Shown: positions 1-10,820, numbered from the stretch's first letter. The stretch is 64,000 bases of DNA from Bifidobacterium actinocoloniiforme DSM 22766 (GCF_001263395.1 NZ_CP011786.1:682001-746000), one strand, 5' to 3'. Made by a program: numbers and translations. The notes: a model not told the origin generated them from the letters alone.

Positions 1-1
1 G

Positions 2-2002
2 CACCTAATGACCCACCCGCAGGCCAGCTTGGATGAGCTGATGACCTACCTGCCTGGACCCGACCTGCCCGGCGGGGGCGTGATCGTGGGGCGCGAGGGC
101 ATCCGTCAGGCCTACGAGAGCGGCCGCGGCGCTTTCGTGACCCGCTCCGTGACCCATACCGAGAACGTGACCGCCCGCAAGAAGGCCATCGTCGTGACCG
201 AACTGCCGTTCATGGTGGGACCCGAGCGGGTTCTGGAGCGCATCTCCGAGGGGGTCAAGAACCACCGGATCGAGGGGATCTCCGGCGCGATTGACCTGAC
301 CGACCGGCACAACGGCACCCGGTTGGTCATTGAGCTCAAATCCGGTTTCGACCCAGCCAAGGTACTGGCCCAGCTCTTCAAGTACACCCCCTTGGAGGAC
401 TCCTTCACAATCAACAACGTGGCACTTGTGGATGGCCGCCCCCACACGATGGGTCTGAAGGAACTCCTTGAGGTCTGGATCAAGCACCGCCGTCAGGTCG
501 TGCACCGCCGATCCAAGTACCGTAAGCAGCGCGCCCAGGAGCGCCTGCATCTGGTGGAGGGCCTGCTCCTGGCCATGATCGACATTGATGAGGTCATCCA
601 GGTGATTCGCACCTCGGAGGATGCCGACACGGCCAAGACACGCCTGATGGCGGTCTTCGACCTGGACGAGGTCCAGGCCAAATACATCCTGGAGCTCCGT
701 TTGCGCCGACTGACCAAGATGAGCCGAATCGAGTTGGAGGGCGAGCGCGACGAACTCAAAGAGCAGCTGGAGGCCCTGGAGCTGATTCTGAGTTCCGCCG
801 CCGAACTCGACAAAGTGGTGGTAGACGAGATGGACCAGGCGGTCCAGGCCTGGGGCAGCCCACGGCGCACCGTCATCCTGGACGCGGAGCCTTCCGGCGA
901 TCTGGAGCCCGTGGCCCTTCAAGGCGGGTCCGATCCCAAGCTCACCCAGGGCGAACGAACCTCCGACCTGGGCTTGGCCACGGTCAGCGCAAAGGCCGCT
1001 TCGACCGCGGACCCGGTCGCAATGCAGGTCAAGGACGAGCCCTGCACCCTCCTGCTGAGCGCGTCCGGCTTGATCGCCCGCTCAGGCGAGGGGGCCCTTG
1101 ACCTATGGCGCGCCCGATCCGCAGCCGATGGACGGGCAGACGACGATCAAATCGTCTCCATCTTCGTCACCCACACGCTGGCCGACTATGCATTGGTCAC
1201 ATCAGCTGGCCGTCTGGTCACGGCACCGGTGGCCGACCTGCCCCAGGTGCCCATGACCACCTCGCTGAGCCTGGCAGGCGGAGTGCGCGCCGATGAGCTC
1301 ATTGGCGGCACTCATTCGACCAGCCCGGTCGAGGGTGAACGCACTGTGGCCGCGATTGACCTGTCCGACCAACGCCCGCTAGGGCTTGGCACCCGGCAAG
1401 GCGTGGTCAAGCGTTGGAACCGCGTCTCCCCCAGCACGATGGATTCCTGGTCGATTATCGACCTGAAGGAGGGCGACAGTCTCCTGTTCGCGGCTCCAGC
1501 GGCCGATGACGACCGCATGGTCCTCATCTCCTCCGACTCCTGCCTGCTCACTTACGAGGCCGCCAAGGTTCGCCCGCAAGGTAGGACTTCTGCTGGCATG
1601 ACCGGCATCCGTCTGGCCGAGGGCCGCAAGGTGGCCGCCTTCGCGGTCGTGCCCGCGGGGCAGGTCTCCTGGACCTATCGCGAGGGAGAGAACGGCTTAA
1701 CCAGCCAGTCCGGGGCCGTGGTCCTGACTGTGGCGGGTTCGGGCGAGGCCCTGCCGGGCACTGAGAACGGCGCCGCTAAAGTCACCCCCCTGCAGATGTA
1801 CCCGGTCAAGGGGCGCGGCACCGGCGGCGTGCGCTCCCAGCGTTTCCTCAAGGGGCAGGACCAGTTGATCCTGGCCTGCGTAGGCCCCTGGCCCCTGCGC
1901 GCTTCGACCGCCTCGGGCCGTCCGGTCGACCTACCTGACGTGGATATGCGCCGTGATGCTTCAGGACAGGACCTGGCGGCGCCAATCGCCTACGTCGCTT
2001 GA
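2..2002 (+). CDS. parC: DNA topoisomerase IV subunit A (ParC), 3' part
   Basis: The C-terminal ~666 residues of a type IIA topoisomerase A subunit; the reading frame is open to the window edge, so the true start and the catalytic Tyr region lie upstream. The visible part begins in the breakage-reunion domain (GRGAFVTRS, then ITVTELPF-like VVTELPFMVG) and continues through the coiled-coil/tower segment (LRLRRLTKMSRIELEGE) into the beta-pinwheel C-terminal domain. A degenerate box QGRTSAGMTG (about residue 525 of the visible part) replaces a clear GyrA box, which favours ParC over GyrA. Its likely partner, parE, lies on the opposite strand at 6.9-9.3 kb. ParC-ParE decatenates daughter chromosomes. 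The gene converges with lhr, with 24 bp between stops and no strong terminator. Confidence 0.9.
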   Translation, partial: HLMTHPQASLDELMTYLPGPDLPGGGVIVGREGIRQAYESGRGAFVTRSVTHTENVTARKKAIVVTELPFMVGPERVLERISEGVKNHRIEGISGAIDLTDRHNGTRLVIELKSGFDPAKVLAQLFKYTPLEDSFTINNVALVDGRPHTMGLKELLEVWIKHRRQVVHRRSKYRKQRAQERLHLVEGLLLAMIDIDEVIQVIRTSEDADTAKTRLMAVFDLDEVQAKYILELRLRRLTKMSRIELEGERDELKEQLEALELILSSAAELDKVVVDEMDQAVQAWGSPRRTVILDAEPSGDLEPVALQGGSDPKLTQGERTSDLGLATVSAKAASTADPVAMQVKDEPCTLLLSASGLIARSGEGALDLWRARSAADGRADDDQIVSIFVTHTLADYALVTSAGRLVTAPVADLPQVPMTTSLSLAGGVRADELIGGTHSTSPVEGERTVAAIDLSDQRPLGLGTRQGVVKRWNRVSPSTMDSWSIIDLKEGDSLLFAAPAADDDRMVLISSDSCLLTYEAAKVRPQGRTSAGMTGIRLAEGRKVAAFAVVPAGQVSWTYREGENGLTSQSGAVVLTVAGSGEALPGTENGAAKVTPLQMYPVKGRGTGGVRSQRFLKGQDQLILACVGPWPLRASTASGRPVDLPDVDMRRDASGQDLAAPIAYVA

Positions 2003-2026
2003 ATCGGCCGGCTCTGCCGCTTCCTT

Positions 2027-5000
2027 CTAGCGGTAGAGCTTCATGCCCTGCGGGCCGAAGGTGAATCCGGCATTTTGGAGGCTCCGGCTGATTGGCGAGG
2101 CGACCTGGAACGGCAGGCCATTGACGTCCTTGAATGAGGCGGGTCGTCGCTGGGAACGCAGGCAGACCGCCAGTTCTTCACAGGCCCGCTCCAGTCCGGG
2201 CTGGTTTACGCCTTCGAAAACGAGCAGGTGACGACCCTGCACCCCCGCGTAGAGGGCGGGTCGGCCCTGCCAGAAGGCGACCAGCGCGCCGGGCCTGCGG
2301 CTAGGGCGCACAACCTGGGAGCCTTTGGGCTCAGCCAGTGGCGGCCAGGGCAATACGCCACCATAGAGGTTTGCTGGATCGCGGGAATCAATCACCAGGG
2401 CCGTCCCAGCTTCCGTACCCGTCCGCGAGGAGGGTTCCCCCGCTTGGTCCCGAAGCGCGCTGACCACCTCGCGCTCAGCGAACTGGGTGGGTCCCAAGCC
2501 TTGCACGAACGCTCCCCGCAGCAGCTGTCCAGCATCCTCCATGCGCTTGAATACCGGATAGAGGTCAGTGAACCGCATGGGCGCGTCCTGCTGATTGACC
2601 GTCGGTGAGGTCGCAAGCCCGTCGCGGTCCAGGACCTGCTGAGCGGCCTCCAATGCCTGGCGGGTCAAGTCTTCGGTCGCCGCTGGCTGGGACGGGCCCA
2701 TCGCCACCGCCTGAGGCAGGGACCATAGGCCCTGTGAGGCCGCCTGGAGCAAACGCTGGTCGCGGTCCGCGCCAGCCAGGGACCGGCCCCCCGCCAGCGT
2801 CCGAGGATTGACAGCCGCCCGGGCCCTGCGGCGCAGGCTGGCGCTCGGCCTGGGGTGACGCGCTGCTCGCTCGCCCAGAAGCTGTCGGATGGGAGCCAAA
2901 GTGGAGTTGGTCAGCCTCCCCTGCCAGACCAAGCGCCAGAGGGCCACCGCAAGCCGCTCGGGGTCCAGCGACTCAGGTCCACCCTGCTGGCAGATGGCTT
3001 CCAACTGCCTGAAATGGTAAGAGCCGCCAGCGGCGAGAGCTTTGAGGATAGGCTGGGAGGAATCCTGGCCCAGGTCCGTGGCAACGGCTGCCTCACCTTG
3101 CCCGTGCTTCGCTCCCCCGGTTCCCGTTACCGCCCGTGACATTGGGAGGGCCAGGAGGGGTGAATCGGACAGGTACCAAGCGAGGGAGCCGACCGACTCG
3201 CCTGCCTGCCTGCGACCCAACCAGATAAGGTCTCCAGCGGCTAGGAGCTCGTCGATCATCGCCGGCTCGTAATCAGCCACCCGCGTCGGCAGAAAACTGC
3301 TCTCCCACATGTCGGCCGGCAGGTAGACCCCCTCATAAACCTCTAACAAACTCAGAAGGCCTGAGGCACCCCGGTAGCGGCCTCGGCCCAGCGGACCCAC
3401 CCCCTGCCGTTTCAGTAGGAAACTGCTGTAAGCTGCGGGCTTCACCGGTCGCACAGCCCGACGTGCCTGCTTCAAGGAACGCGAACGTAGGGATTGGAAA
3501 ACCCTCTGGTGAAGCCATTGCCGTCCCGCTCCGCGCTCGTTGCCAGGTCCTCCATTGGAGCCTTGAGCGGCAGTGGACCGCCACTGCATAATCAGCCCCT
3601 CCCCCTCCAGGTCGGCCAAGAGCCGGCTCAGGGCCGAGGGGTCAAACCCGTAGCGTTCCACCAAATCTTGCCTGGTAAAGGGCCCGTGAGTGGCAGCGTA
3701 GACAAGGGTCAGCTCACGCATGGCCTTCGGGGCGTCCTCCCGCCCGTCTCGCAACGATTCCAGACGCACAGCGTCATCGGGGCTCGCCCAGTAGGTTTCA
3801 CCCCCGACCGTGACCGAACGCGCCCTGCCTTGCTCGTGCAACCGGTCCAGGAACCCAAGCGCCCTGCCGCGATCGTCCCCCGCACCGGGCGAGCCGGACT
3901 CGTCAGCGGGTTTGAGCCGGGCCGAGAGCTCCTTCAGGCTCAGAGGCCCTAGCGAACGCAGGAGGTCAGCCGCCCCTTCCGCGTCCTTCTTGCGCCTGTG
4001 CGGAGACAGGCATTGCAGGTCAGCCTCAAGGGTGGCAACCTGACTGGGATCAATCAGGTCCTGAACCTGTGAGCCGCCGATCAGCTTGGCCAGGAGAACG
4101 GAATCCAGGGAGAGCATGGCGGCGTCTTGTTCGGCCTGGGGCAAGTCGTATTGGTACATGTAAGCGCTGACATAGCCGAACAAGAGCCCGGTCGCGAATG
4201 GCGAGGGAGTACTGGTGCTCACATCACCCAGCCCCACCTGCCCGGACTCCAAGGCTTTCATCAGGGTCCGCAAGGAGGGCAGGTCGTAGACATCCTCCAG
4301 GCACTCGCGCATGGTCTCCGCGAGCAAGGGGAAGCTGCCTTGCTCGCGGGCGGCTTGGAGGAGCTGGGAGGACCGGAGTCGTTGAAGCCAGAGAGGCACC
4401 CTGCGCCCAGGTTGGGCCTTGGGCATGAAGAGGGAGCGGGCGGCCACCTGGCGGAAGCGCCCAGCGAAGAGGGCCGACTGGGTTACCGCCGTGCGGACTT
4501 CCTCCTCCAAACGGTCGGGGTCGAAGACGAATAAATCCTCGGCCGGCAAATCCCCATCCTCCTGAGCCAGGCGCATGACGATGCCGTCATCGGACGCGTA
4601 GACGGAACCGTCGTAGCCCCGCTCCCGCTTGAGCCTGGCGCTGATGGCGAGGGCCCAGGGCTCGTGGACCCGGGCGCCATAGGGGGAATGCAGGATGATC
4701 CGCCAGTCGCCTTCTTCGTCCTTGCAGCGCTCCACCAGGAGCTCCCGGTCGCTGGGCAGCAGGCCGGTAGACCCCTCCTGCTCGGCCAAGAGAGAGGCCA
4801 GATTACCTTGTCCGTTGGCGTCCACGCCAGCCCGGGACAACCGTCGGCTGGTCCTGGAATCGAATCCCGCCATCCCCCTTGGAGACTGGGATGCCGGAAT
4901 CAGTCCCGCCGCAAGGTCGCGCGTGAGCCGACCCAAACGACGGCCGAAACCAGCGTCGCGGCCCACACCCTCGCCGTGCCAGAAGGGCAGGCGGGCGGAA

Positions 5001-6874
5001 CGGCCAGGCGCCGGTTGGACGATGACCCGGTCGTTGGTGATTTGCTGGATGCGCCAGGAACTGGTGCCCAAGGTGATGATGTCGCCCACCCTCGACTCGT
5101 AAACCATCTCCTCATCCAGCTCCCCCACCCTCCGAGGAGCTCGGCCAGAGCCCGTCTCCTCCTGGGGCAAGACCACCGTGTAGCTGCCACGGTCTGGTAT
5201 CGTGCCGCCCGAAGTGACGGCCAAGCGCTGGGCGCCGGGCCTGGCCGACAGGACGCCGGATCGCTGGTCCCATGCCAAGGACGGACGGAAAGCGCGAAAG
5301 CGCTCATCGGCGCCAACACCGGCGAGCATGGCCAGGACGCTTTCGAATACAGCCCGGTCCAACTGGCTGTAGGGCGCAGCCTGCCTGACCACGTGGTACC
5401 AGTCATCAACCGCCATGTCATCCATCGAGACGGCTGCCACTGTCTGCTGGGCCAACACATCCAGCGGGTTGTCGGGCACCTTAGTGGGCTCAATCGCGCC
5501 CTCCAGCATGGCCTCGACGCTGGCGGCCGCACCAAGGATCTCCCGGCGGTTAAGCGGGTAAATCAAGGCGTGCGACTCGGCTCCCACCTGATGGTCCGCC
5601 CGTCCGACACGTTGCAAGCCGGAAGCTACGGATAGGGGCGGAGCCACTTGGATGACCAGGTCGATCGCTCCCATGTCTATGCCCAATTCCAGGGAAGACG
5701 TGGCTACGACGCAGCGCAGGTCACCTGCCTTCAGGGCTTCTTCAATCATCCTCCGGCGCTCCTTGGAGACTGATCCATGGTGGGCCATCGCAATGGGACT
5801 CGAGCTGGTGCACACACGCTGGGAGATGGATCCCCCTGTCGATGCGTAATGAACGCCGCTCCCGTCCTTGCCTTGGGAGCCCGCCAAACCTTCGCTTGCC
5901 GCAGAAGCGGGGGCGGGCGCCGGAGTGGCCAGCTCATTGAGGCGAGCGGTCAGCCTTTCCGCCTGCCCACGGGAGTTGACGAAGACCAAAGTCGTACGAT
6001 GGGCGAGCACCGCCTGGAATATGGAGCGCTCGACCGCCGACCAAATCGAGCGCTCACCCGCAGCGCTCCCCGCTTCCATGTCGCCCCCGCCCGAGGCGGG
6101 CGCACTGTCCAGGTCGGCCATGTCCTTCACAGGGTCGACCACCTGCAAGTCCAAACGGGATGGCGAAGCGGGTGCAACGACGTCGGCTGGCCGGCAGCCT
6201 CCCAGAAAAGCAGCCACCCGCTCTACTGGGCGGACCGTGGCCGACAGGCCGATCCTTTGAGCGGGCCGCCCGGTCAGCAGGTCCAGACGCTCCAGGCTCA
6301 AGGCCAAGTGGACTCCGCGCTTGGAAGCGGCAAGGGCGTGAATCTCGTCGATGATGACGGTTCTGACGCTGGTCAGGATCTTGCGGGCCTTGGAGGTGAG
6401 CAGCAGGTAGAGGGATTCGGGGGTGGTGACCAGGATGTCCGGCGGATGGGCCGCGATGGCTCGTCGTCCCTTGGTATCTGTGTCGCCTGAGCGCACAGCC
6501 ACGCTGACCGTAGGCGCCTCCAGACCCTCCTCCTGGTAGGCCGCGGCGATGCCGGCGAGCGGTGTCTCCAGATTGCGCGCCACATCCGCGCCCAGAGCTT
6601 TCAGAGGCGAGATGTAAAGGACGCTCACGCCCGGTTTGTCTTTGACCGCCGCCGCCTCGCCGGCTGGCGGCCGCCTCATGAGCTGGTCAATGGCCCAAAG
6701 GAAGGCGGCCAGGGTCTTCCCAGAACCGGTCGGCGCCACAATCAGCGAGTTCGCGCCCGAGCGGATGGCCGGCCAAGCAGCCTCCTGGGCGGGCGTGGGC
6801 TGGCCAAAGGCGTGGAGGAACCAGGATTGGGTCTGCGGTGAGAAAGCGGCCAGGGCCTTGTTCAACTCGCTCAT
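2027..6874 (-). CDS. lhr: Lhr family ATP-dependent DNA/RNA helicase
   Basis: A 1615-residue superfamily 2 helicase of the long Lhr type, a family linked to DNA repair in actinobacteria. Walker A APTGSGKT is at residues 47-54 and the DEIH box at about 176-179, followed by SATVRP (motif III). Motif VI-like QRVGRADHQ lies near residue 440. The Lhr core (winged helix, beta barrel) and a long C-terminal extension follow; full-length actinobacterial Lhr proteins are about 1500-1600 residues, so this one is complete. The start is supported by GGGAGGG 6-7 nt upstream of ATG. It reads in the same direction as the upstream parE, with a 65-bp gap. Confidence 0.93.
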   Translation of the reverse strand: MSELNKALAAFSPQTQSWFLHAFGQPTPAQEAAWPAIRSGANSLIVAPTGSGKTLAAFLWAIDQLMRRPPAGEAAAVKDKPGVSVLYISPLKALGADVARNLETPLAGIAAAYQEEGLEAPTVSVAVRSGDTDTKGRRAIAAHPPDILVTTPESLYLLLTSKARKILTSVRTVIIDEIHALAASKRGVHLALSLERLDLLTGRPAQRIGLSATVRPVERVAAFLGGCRPADVVAPASPSRLDLQVVDPVKDMADLDSAPASGGGDMEAGSAAGERSIWSAVERSIFQAVLAHRTTLVFVNSRGQAERLTARLNELATPAPAPASAASEGLAGSQGKDGSGVHYASTGGSISQRVCTSSSPIAMAHHGSVSKERRRMIEEALKAGDLRCVVATSSLELGIDMGAIDLVIQVAPPLSVASGLQRVGRADHQVGAESHALIYPLNRREILGAAASVEAMLEGAIEPTKVPDNPLDVLAQQTVAAVSMDDMAVDDWYHVVRQAAPYSQLDRAVFESVLAMLAGVGADERFRAFRPSLAWDQRSGVLSARPGAQRLAVTSGGTIPDRGSYTVVLPQEETGSGRAPRRVGELDEEMVYESRVGDIITLGTSSWRIQQITNDRVIVQPAPGRSARLPFWHGEGVGRDAGFGRRLGRLTRDLAAGLIPASQSPRGMAGFDSRTSRRLSRAGVDANGQGNLASLLAEQEGSTGLLPSDRELLVERCKDEEGDWRIILHSPYGARVHEPWALAISARLKRERGYDGSVYASDDGIVMRLAQEDGDLPAEDLFVFDPDRLEEEVRTAVTQSALFAGRFRQVAARSLFMPKAQPGRRVPLWLQRLRSSQLLQAAREQGSFPLLAETMRECLEDVYDLPSLRTLMKALESGQVGLGDVSTSTPSPFATGLLFGYVSAYMYQYDLPQAEQDAAMLSLDSVLLAKLIGGSQVQDLIDPSQVATLEADLQCLSPHRRKKDAEGAADLLRSLGPLSLKELSARLKPADESGSPGAGDDRGRALGFLDRLHEQGRARSVTVGGETYWASPDDAVRLESLRDGREDAPKAMRELTLVYAATHGPFTRQDLVERYGFDPSALSRLLADLEGEGLIMQWRSTAAQGSNGGPGNERGAGRQWLHQRVFQSLRSRSLKQARRAVRPVKPAAYSSFLLKRQGVGPLGRGRYRGASGLLSLLEVYEGVYLPADMWESSFLPTRVADYEPAMIDELLAAGDLIWLGRRQAGESVGSLAWYLSDSPLLALPMSRAVTGTGGAKHGQGEAAVATDLGQDSSQPILKALAAGGSYHFRQLEAICQQGGPESLDPERLAVALWRLVWQGRLTNSTLAPIRQLLGERAARHPRPSASLRRRARAAVNPRTLAGGRSLAGADRDQRLLQAASQGLWSLPQAVAMGPSQPAATEDLTRQALEAAQQVLDRDGLATSPTVNQQDAPMRFTDLYPVFKRMEDAGQLLRGAFVQGLGPTQFAEREVVSALRDQAGEPSSRTGTEAGTALVIDSRDPANLYGGVLPWPPLAEPKGSQVVRPSRRPGALVAFWQGRPALYAGVQGRHLLVFEGVNQPGLERACEELAVCLRSQRRPASFKDVNGLPFQVASPISRSLQNAGFTFGPQGMKLYR

Positions 6875-6939
6875 CTTTACCCTCCCCTCACGCTCGCACC
6901 CGGTAGCAGGCCAGCCGCGAGTGGTCCATGAGCCGACGG

Positions 6940-9330
6940 TCAGGTATCGATCTTGGTGCGATCGAAGTCGTCTGCGTTCTCGACGATGAAGCGCTTGCGC
7001 GGCGGCACTTCATCACCCATCAGCAGGGGGAAGATCCGGGCCGCCTGCTCGGCGTCCTCCATGCGGATGCGCCGCAGCATCCGGGTGCGCGGGTCCATGG
7101 TCGTGTCGGCCAGCTGGTCGGCGTCCATCTCCCCCAAGCCCTTATAACGCTGGATGTCTTCCTTGTAGGCGATCCCCTGGCGTTGCAGCTCGGCTAACTT
7201 GCCTTCCAACTCATCGTCCGAGTAAGTGTAGAGGTATTCCCCCTTGCGTTTGCCGGCCAGTGAGATGCGGTGCAGGGGCGGCACGGCGGCGTAGACGTGA
7301 CCCTCCTCGATCAGCGGGCGCATGTAGCGGTAGAAGAGGGTGAGCAGGAGGATGCGGATGTGGGCCCCATCCACGTCGGCGTCGGTCATCATGATCACCT
7401 TGTTGTACCGCGACTGGGAGATGTCGAAGTTCGCTCCCGAACCGGCGCCCACCACCTGGATGATCGAAGCGCATTCCTTGTTGCCCAGAATCTGTGAGAT
7501 CGATGCCTTCTGCACGTTCAAGATCTTGCCGCGGATAGGCAGCAGGGCTTGGAAGGCGGAGTTGCGGGCGGCCTTTGCCGTGCCCAGGGCCGAATCGCCC
7601 TCCACGATGAAAAGCTCGGCGATGTCGTCGTTGCCGGGCATGCAGTCCGAGAGCTTGGAAGGCATCGAGGCGGACTCCAGCGCGTTCTTGCGCCGGGTCA
7701 CTTCCTTGGTCTTCCTGGCCTGGATGCGGGCGTGCATCTCGCCGACGATCTTCTCCATGACCCGGCCGGCCTGCTCCTTGAACCCGCGCTTGGAGCCGGA
7801 GATCATCTGACCGAACTGGTCGTCGGTCATCCTGGTCACAACTGGCTTGACTTGGGCCGTGCCCAAGACATCCTTGGTCTGCCCCTGGAACTGCGGCTCG
7901 GCGATGCGCACGGTGACCACGGCGACCAGTCCGGCCAGCACGTCGTCTCGCTCGATCTTGGCGTGCGGGTCTTTCAGATTGACCTTGAGCTTGCGGGCGT
8001 TGGCCTCCATGACCTTGCGCACCTGCCGGGTCATCGCGTTCATGAAACCATCCACGTGCATGCCGCCGCCGGGGGTGGCGACCACGTTGACGAATGAGCG
8101 GATGGTGGAGTCGTAGTCGTTGACCCAGCGCAGGGCGATATCCACCCCGCAGGCCCGCTCGATCCGTTCGGCGTGGAGCTCCCCGTTCGGCCCGACCTTC
8201 TGGGTCTCCTCCTGGTATGAGCCCTCGCCATGGATGCGCCAAATGTCACTGACCGGCTCGCCGTTGGAAAGGTAGTCCACGAAATCGACCACGCCGCCTG
8301 TGTGGAGGAACTCCTCCACCCGCTTATGGCCTGCGGGGTTCACGGGTCGCAGCTCGACCCCGGCTTCCGGCAGGTCCCGCCCAAGCGGGGGCTCACCCGA
8401 CTCGTCCTGGTTCGGCGCAGGTTCAGCTCCAGCGAAGGTTGCGTCCTCAGCCTCATCAACTGATTCGGCCGCCTCGGCTTGAGGCCCAGCCGCCTGTTCC
8501 TGGACAGCCTGGGAGTCTTCGCCCGCTGGAGCCACAGGCTGGTCGACCTCCAGCAGCTCGTCCCTGCTAGGGTCCCCCGTCTCCTGGATGTTCTCATCGA
8601 TGACAGTGATCTTGAGCCCTGGCACCAGGAAGCTGGTCTGCCGCACACGGTCGATCAGCTGCTGGTAGCTGAATTCGGCGGTGCTGTTGAAAATCTCCGG
8701 GTCCGCCCAGTAGCGGATACGGGTTCCGGTCCGCTTGGGCGGTACCTTGCCCACGACGCGCAGCTGGGTGGGCCTGCCCTTTCGGGTGCGTTTGAAGGGG
8801 GAATCAGGCGAAGGGCGCTGGCCATCCTCCTCCGTGTACACCCCCGGATGTCCCTGGTGGAACTCCATCCGGTAGGTCTTGCCGCCGCGGTCGACTTCCA
8901 CATCCAGCCGGGAGCTTAGGGCGTTCACCACTGATGAGCCCACGCCATGCAAACCGCCAACCGCCGTGTAGGAGGCGTTGCCGAACTTGGCGCCGGCATG
9001 CAGTTTGGTCAGCACCACCTCCACTCCGGACAGACCGGTCTTACGCTCCACATCGACAGGGATGCCGCGGCCATTGTCGGCCACTTCGATCGACCCATCG
9101 TCGTGGAGCGTAACTGTGATCTCGTCGCAGGCCCCGGCCAGCGCCTCGTCCACCGAGTTGTCGATGATCTCCCAGAGACAATGCATGAGGCCTTGGCTGT
9201 CGGTCGTGCCGATGTACATACCCGGCCGTTTGCGTACCGCGTCCAAGCCCTCCAGCACGGTCAGAGAATCCGCGCTGTAGGCTTCTTCCTGCGCTTTCGC
9301 GGCTTTGGTGTCCCGTCCTGCCTGTGACAT
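6940..9330 (-). CDS. parE: DNA topoisomerase IV subunit B (ParE)
   Basis: A 796-residue type IIA topoisomerase B subunit. The GHKL ATPase domain starts at once (RKRPGMYIG near residue 35, NSVDEAL near 57), with the transducer next. TOPRIM motifs are EGDSALG and DADVDGAHIR, and the C-terminal PLxxR-containing tail (YKGLGEMDADQL) follows. Residues ~265-345 form an acidic Glu/Ala/Pro-rich insertion, compositionally unlike the rest and probably disordered. Choice of ParE rather than GyrB rests on the parC gene nearby and on the location next to sigA rather than dnaA. SD-like GAAGAGGG precedes the ATG. Confidence 0.9.
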   Translation of the reverse strand: MSQAGRDTKAAKAQEEAYSADSLTVLEGLDAVRKRPGMYIGTTDSQGLMHCLWEIIDNSVDEALAGACDEITVTLHDDGSIEVADNGRGIPVDVERKTGLSGVEVVLTKLHAGAKFGNASYTAVGGLHGVGSSVVNALSSRLDVEVDRGGKTYRMEFHQGHPGVYTEEDGQRPSPDSPFKRTRKGRPTQLRVVGKVPPKRTGTRIRYWADPEIFNSTAEFSYQQLIDRVRQTSFLVPGLKITVIDENIQETGDPSRDELLEVDQPVAPAGEDSQAVQEQAAGPQAEAAESVDEAEDATFAGAEPAPNQDESGEPPLGRDLPEAGVELRPVNPAGHKRVEEFLHTGGVVDFVDYLSNGEPVSDIWRIHGEGSYQEETQKVGPNGELHAERIERACGVDIALRWVNDYDSTIRSFVNVVATPGGGMHVDGFMNAMTRQVRKVMEANARKLKVNLKDPHAKIERDDVLAGLVAVVTVRIAEPQFQGQTKDVLGTAQVKPVVTRMTDDQFGQMISGSKRGFKEQAGRVMEKIVGEMHARIQARKTKEVTRRKNALESASMPSKLSDCMPGNDDIAELFIVEGDSALGTAKAARNSAFQALLPIRGKILNVQKASISQILGNKECASIIQVVGAGSGANFDISQSRYNKVIMMTDADVDGAHIRILLLTLFYRYMRPLIEEGHVYAAVPPLHRISLAGKRKGEYLYTYSDDELEGKLAELQRQGIAYKEDIQRYKGLGEMDADQLADTTMDPRTRMLRRIRMEDAEQAARIFPLLMGDEVPPRKRFIVENADDFDRTKIDT

Positions 9331-9380
9331 AACCCTCTTCGCTGTAATCCCTGTCCTCTCCTATACGCCGACCGCCTAGA

Positions 9381-10808
9381 TCACTGGTCCAGGAAGTCAC
9401 GCAAGGTCTGCGAACGCGAGGGGTGGCGCAGTTTGGACATGGTCTTGGATTCGATCTGACGGATGCGTTCGCGCGTGACCCCGTAGACCCGGCCGATATC
9501 ATCCAGGGTCTTAGGCTGACCGTCCTCCAGGCCGTAGCGCATTTTAATCACGCCGGCCTCACGCGGGCTCAAGGTCTCCAGCACCTGTTTGAACTGCTCC
9601 TGGAGCAAAGAGAAGGCCACGGCGTCCGAAGGCGCGATGGCGTCCGTATCCTCAATCAGGTCGCCGAACTCGGAATCACCGTCCTCGCCCAGAGGGGTGT
9701 GCAGGGAGATGGGCTCACGGCCGTACTTCTGGACCTCTTGGACCTTTTCGACCGGCATGTCCAACTCACGGGCCAACTCGTCGGGCGTGGGCTCACGGCC
9801 CAGGTCCTGCAGCATCTGCCGCTGGACCCGGGAAAGCTTGTTGATGACCTCGACCATGTGGACGGGCACGCGGATGGTGCGCGCCTGGTCCGCCATGGCT
9901 CGGGTGATGGCCTGGCGAATCCACCAGGTGGCGTAGGTGGAGAACTTGTATCCCTTGGTGTAGTCGAACTTCTCCACGGCGCGGATCAGTCCTAAGTTGC
10001 CCTCCTGAATCAGGTCCAGGAAGAGCATTCCACGGCCTGTGTAGCGCTTGGCCAGGGAGACCACCAGACGCAGGTTGGCCTCCAACAGGTGGTCCTTGGC
10101 CTTCTTGCCGTCGTTGGCGGCCCACTTGAGCTCGCGCTTACGCTTGAAGGTCATATCCTCGCCTTCGGTGTCCAAGAGGTGCTGGGCGTACAGGCCAGCC
10201 TCGATCCGCTCGGAGAGGTCCACCTCCTGTTCGGCGTTCAGCAGCGAGACGCGGCCAATCTGCTTCAAGTAATCCTTGACTGGGTCCGCGGTGGCCCCGG
10301 CGGTGACAACGCGACGCTTGGGATTGCCGGAGGGGGTCACGTTCTCGTCATCGTCGGAGTCGGAGACCACGAAAGCGCCCTTGATGTCAGGAGGCGTGAC
10401 CACTGGCTTGGGGCTCTCCTCCTCGTCCTCATTGCCGTCAACTTCGCCGTCCGGCTCTTCGTCCTCGACCTGGTCCTCTTGGCCCTCTTCCAAATCGTCG
10501 ATGTCAAGCTCCTGGTCCTCTTCCAGCTCCTCTGGCGCCTTGTCCTCCAGGGCTTCGTCGTGTTCGCTGGATTTTGAGGCCTTGGTCTTAACCGTGGCTT
10601 TAGTGGTGGTCTTGGAGGATCGAGCCTTGCTGGAGGAGGCGGCTGATTTGGATGAGCCTTTGGCCTTCCGAGTGGAGGAGGACGAAGACTTGGCCCCACC
10701 CTTGCTAGGGACCTTGCGGGCCTTGGTCTTCGCGGGAGCAGCCACCTGACCGGACTCCTCCTGCCCGCTACGCTCGCTATCGCCGGATGTCGTGTCCTTC
10801 GTGGCCAA
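9381..10808 (-). CDS. sigA: Principal RNA polymerase sigma factor (SigA/RpoD, HrdB type)
   Basis: Group 1 sigma-70 factor, about 475 residues. A ~160-residue N-terminal region rich in Ser/Lys/Ala and then Glu/Asp comes before region 1.2 ([11 protein letters not shown]). Region 2 carries the -10 recognition and melting residues ([23 protein letters not shown]), and region 4 ends in the HTH ([10 protein letters not shown]) with the usual LRDFLDQ terminus. The start is taken as TTG at 10808: a perfect AGGAGG (10815-10820) sits 6 nt upstream, whereas the ATG six codons earlier would place that AGGAGG inside the coding sequence. The gene is probably cotranscribed towards parE (50-bp gap). Confidence 0.95.
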   Translation of the reverse strand: MATKDTTSGDSERSGQEESGQVAAPAKTKARKVPSKGGAKSSSSSTRKAKGSSKSAASSSKARSSKTTTKATVKTKASKSSEHDEALEDKAPEELEEDQELDIDDLEEGQEDQVEDEEPDGEVDGNEDEEESPKPVVTPPDIKGAFVVSDSDDDENVTPSGNPKRRVVTAGATADPVKDYLKQIGRVSLLNAEQEVDLSERIEAGLYAQHLLDTEGEDMTFKRKRELKWAANDGKKAKDHLLEANLRLVVSLAKRYTGRGMLFLDLIQEGNLGLIRAVEKFDYTKGYKFSTYATWWIRQAITRAMADQARTIRVPVHMVEVINKLSRVQRQMLQDLGREPTPDELARELDMPVEKVQEVQKYGREPISLHTPLGEDGDSEFGDLIEDTDAIAPSDAVAFSLLQEQFKQVLETLSPREAGVIKMRYGLEDGQPKTLDDIGRVYGVTRERIRQIESKTMSKLRHPSRSQTLRDFLDQ

Positions 10809-10814
10809 CTTATT

Positions 10815-10820
10815 CCTCCT
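10815..10820 (-). promoter_or_regulatory. Shine-Dalgarno that decides a TTG start for sigA
   Basis: AGGAGG read on the minus strand, 6 nt before TTG (10806-10808). It argues against the upstream in-frame ATG at 10826, where this element would fall inside codons 3-4. Confidence 0.6.
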
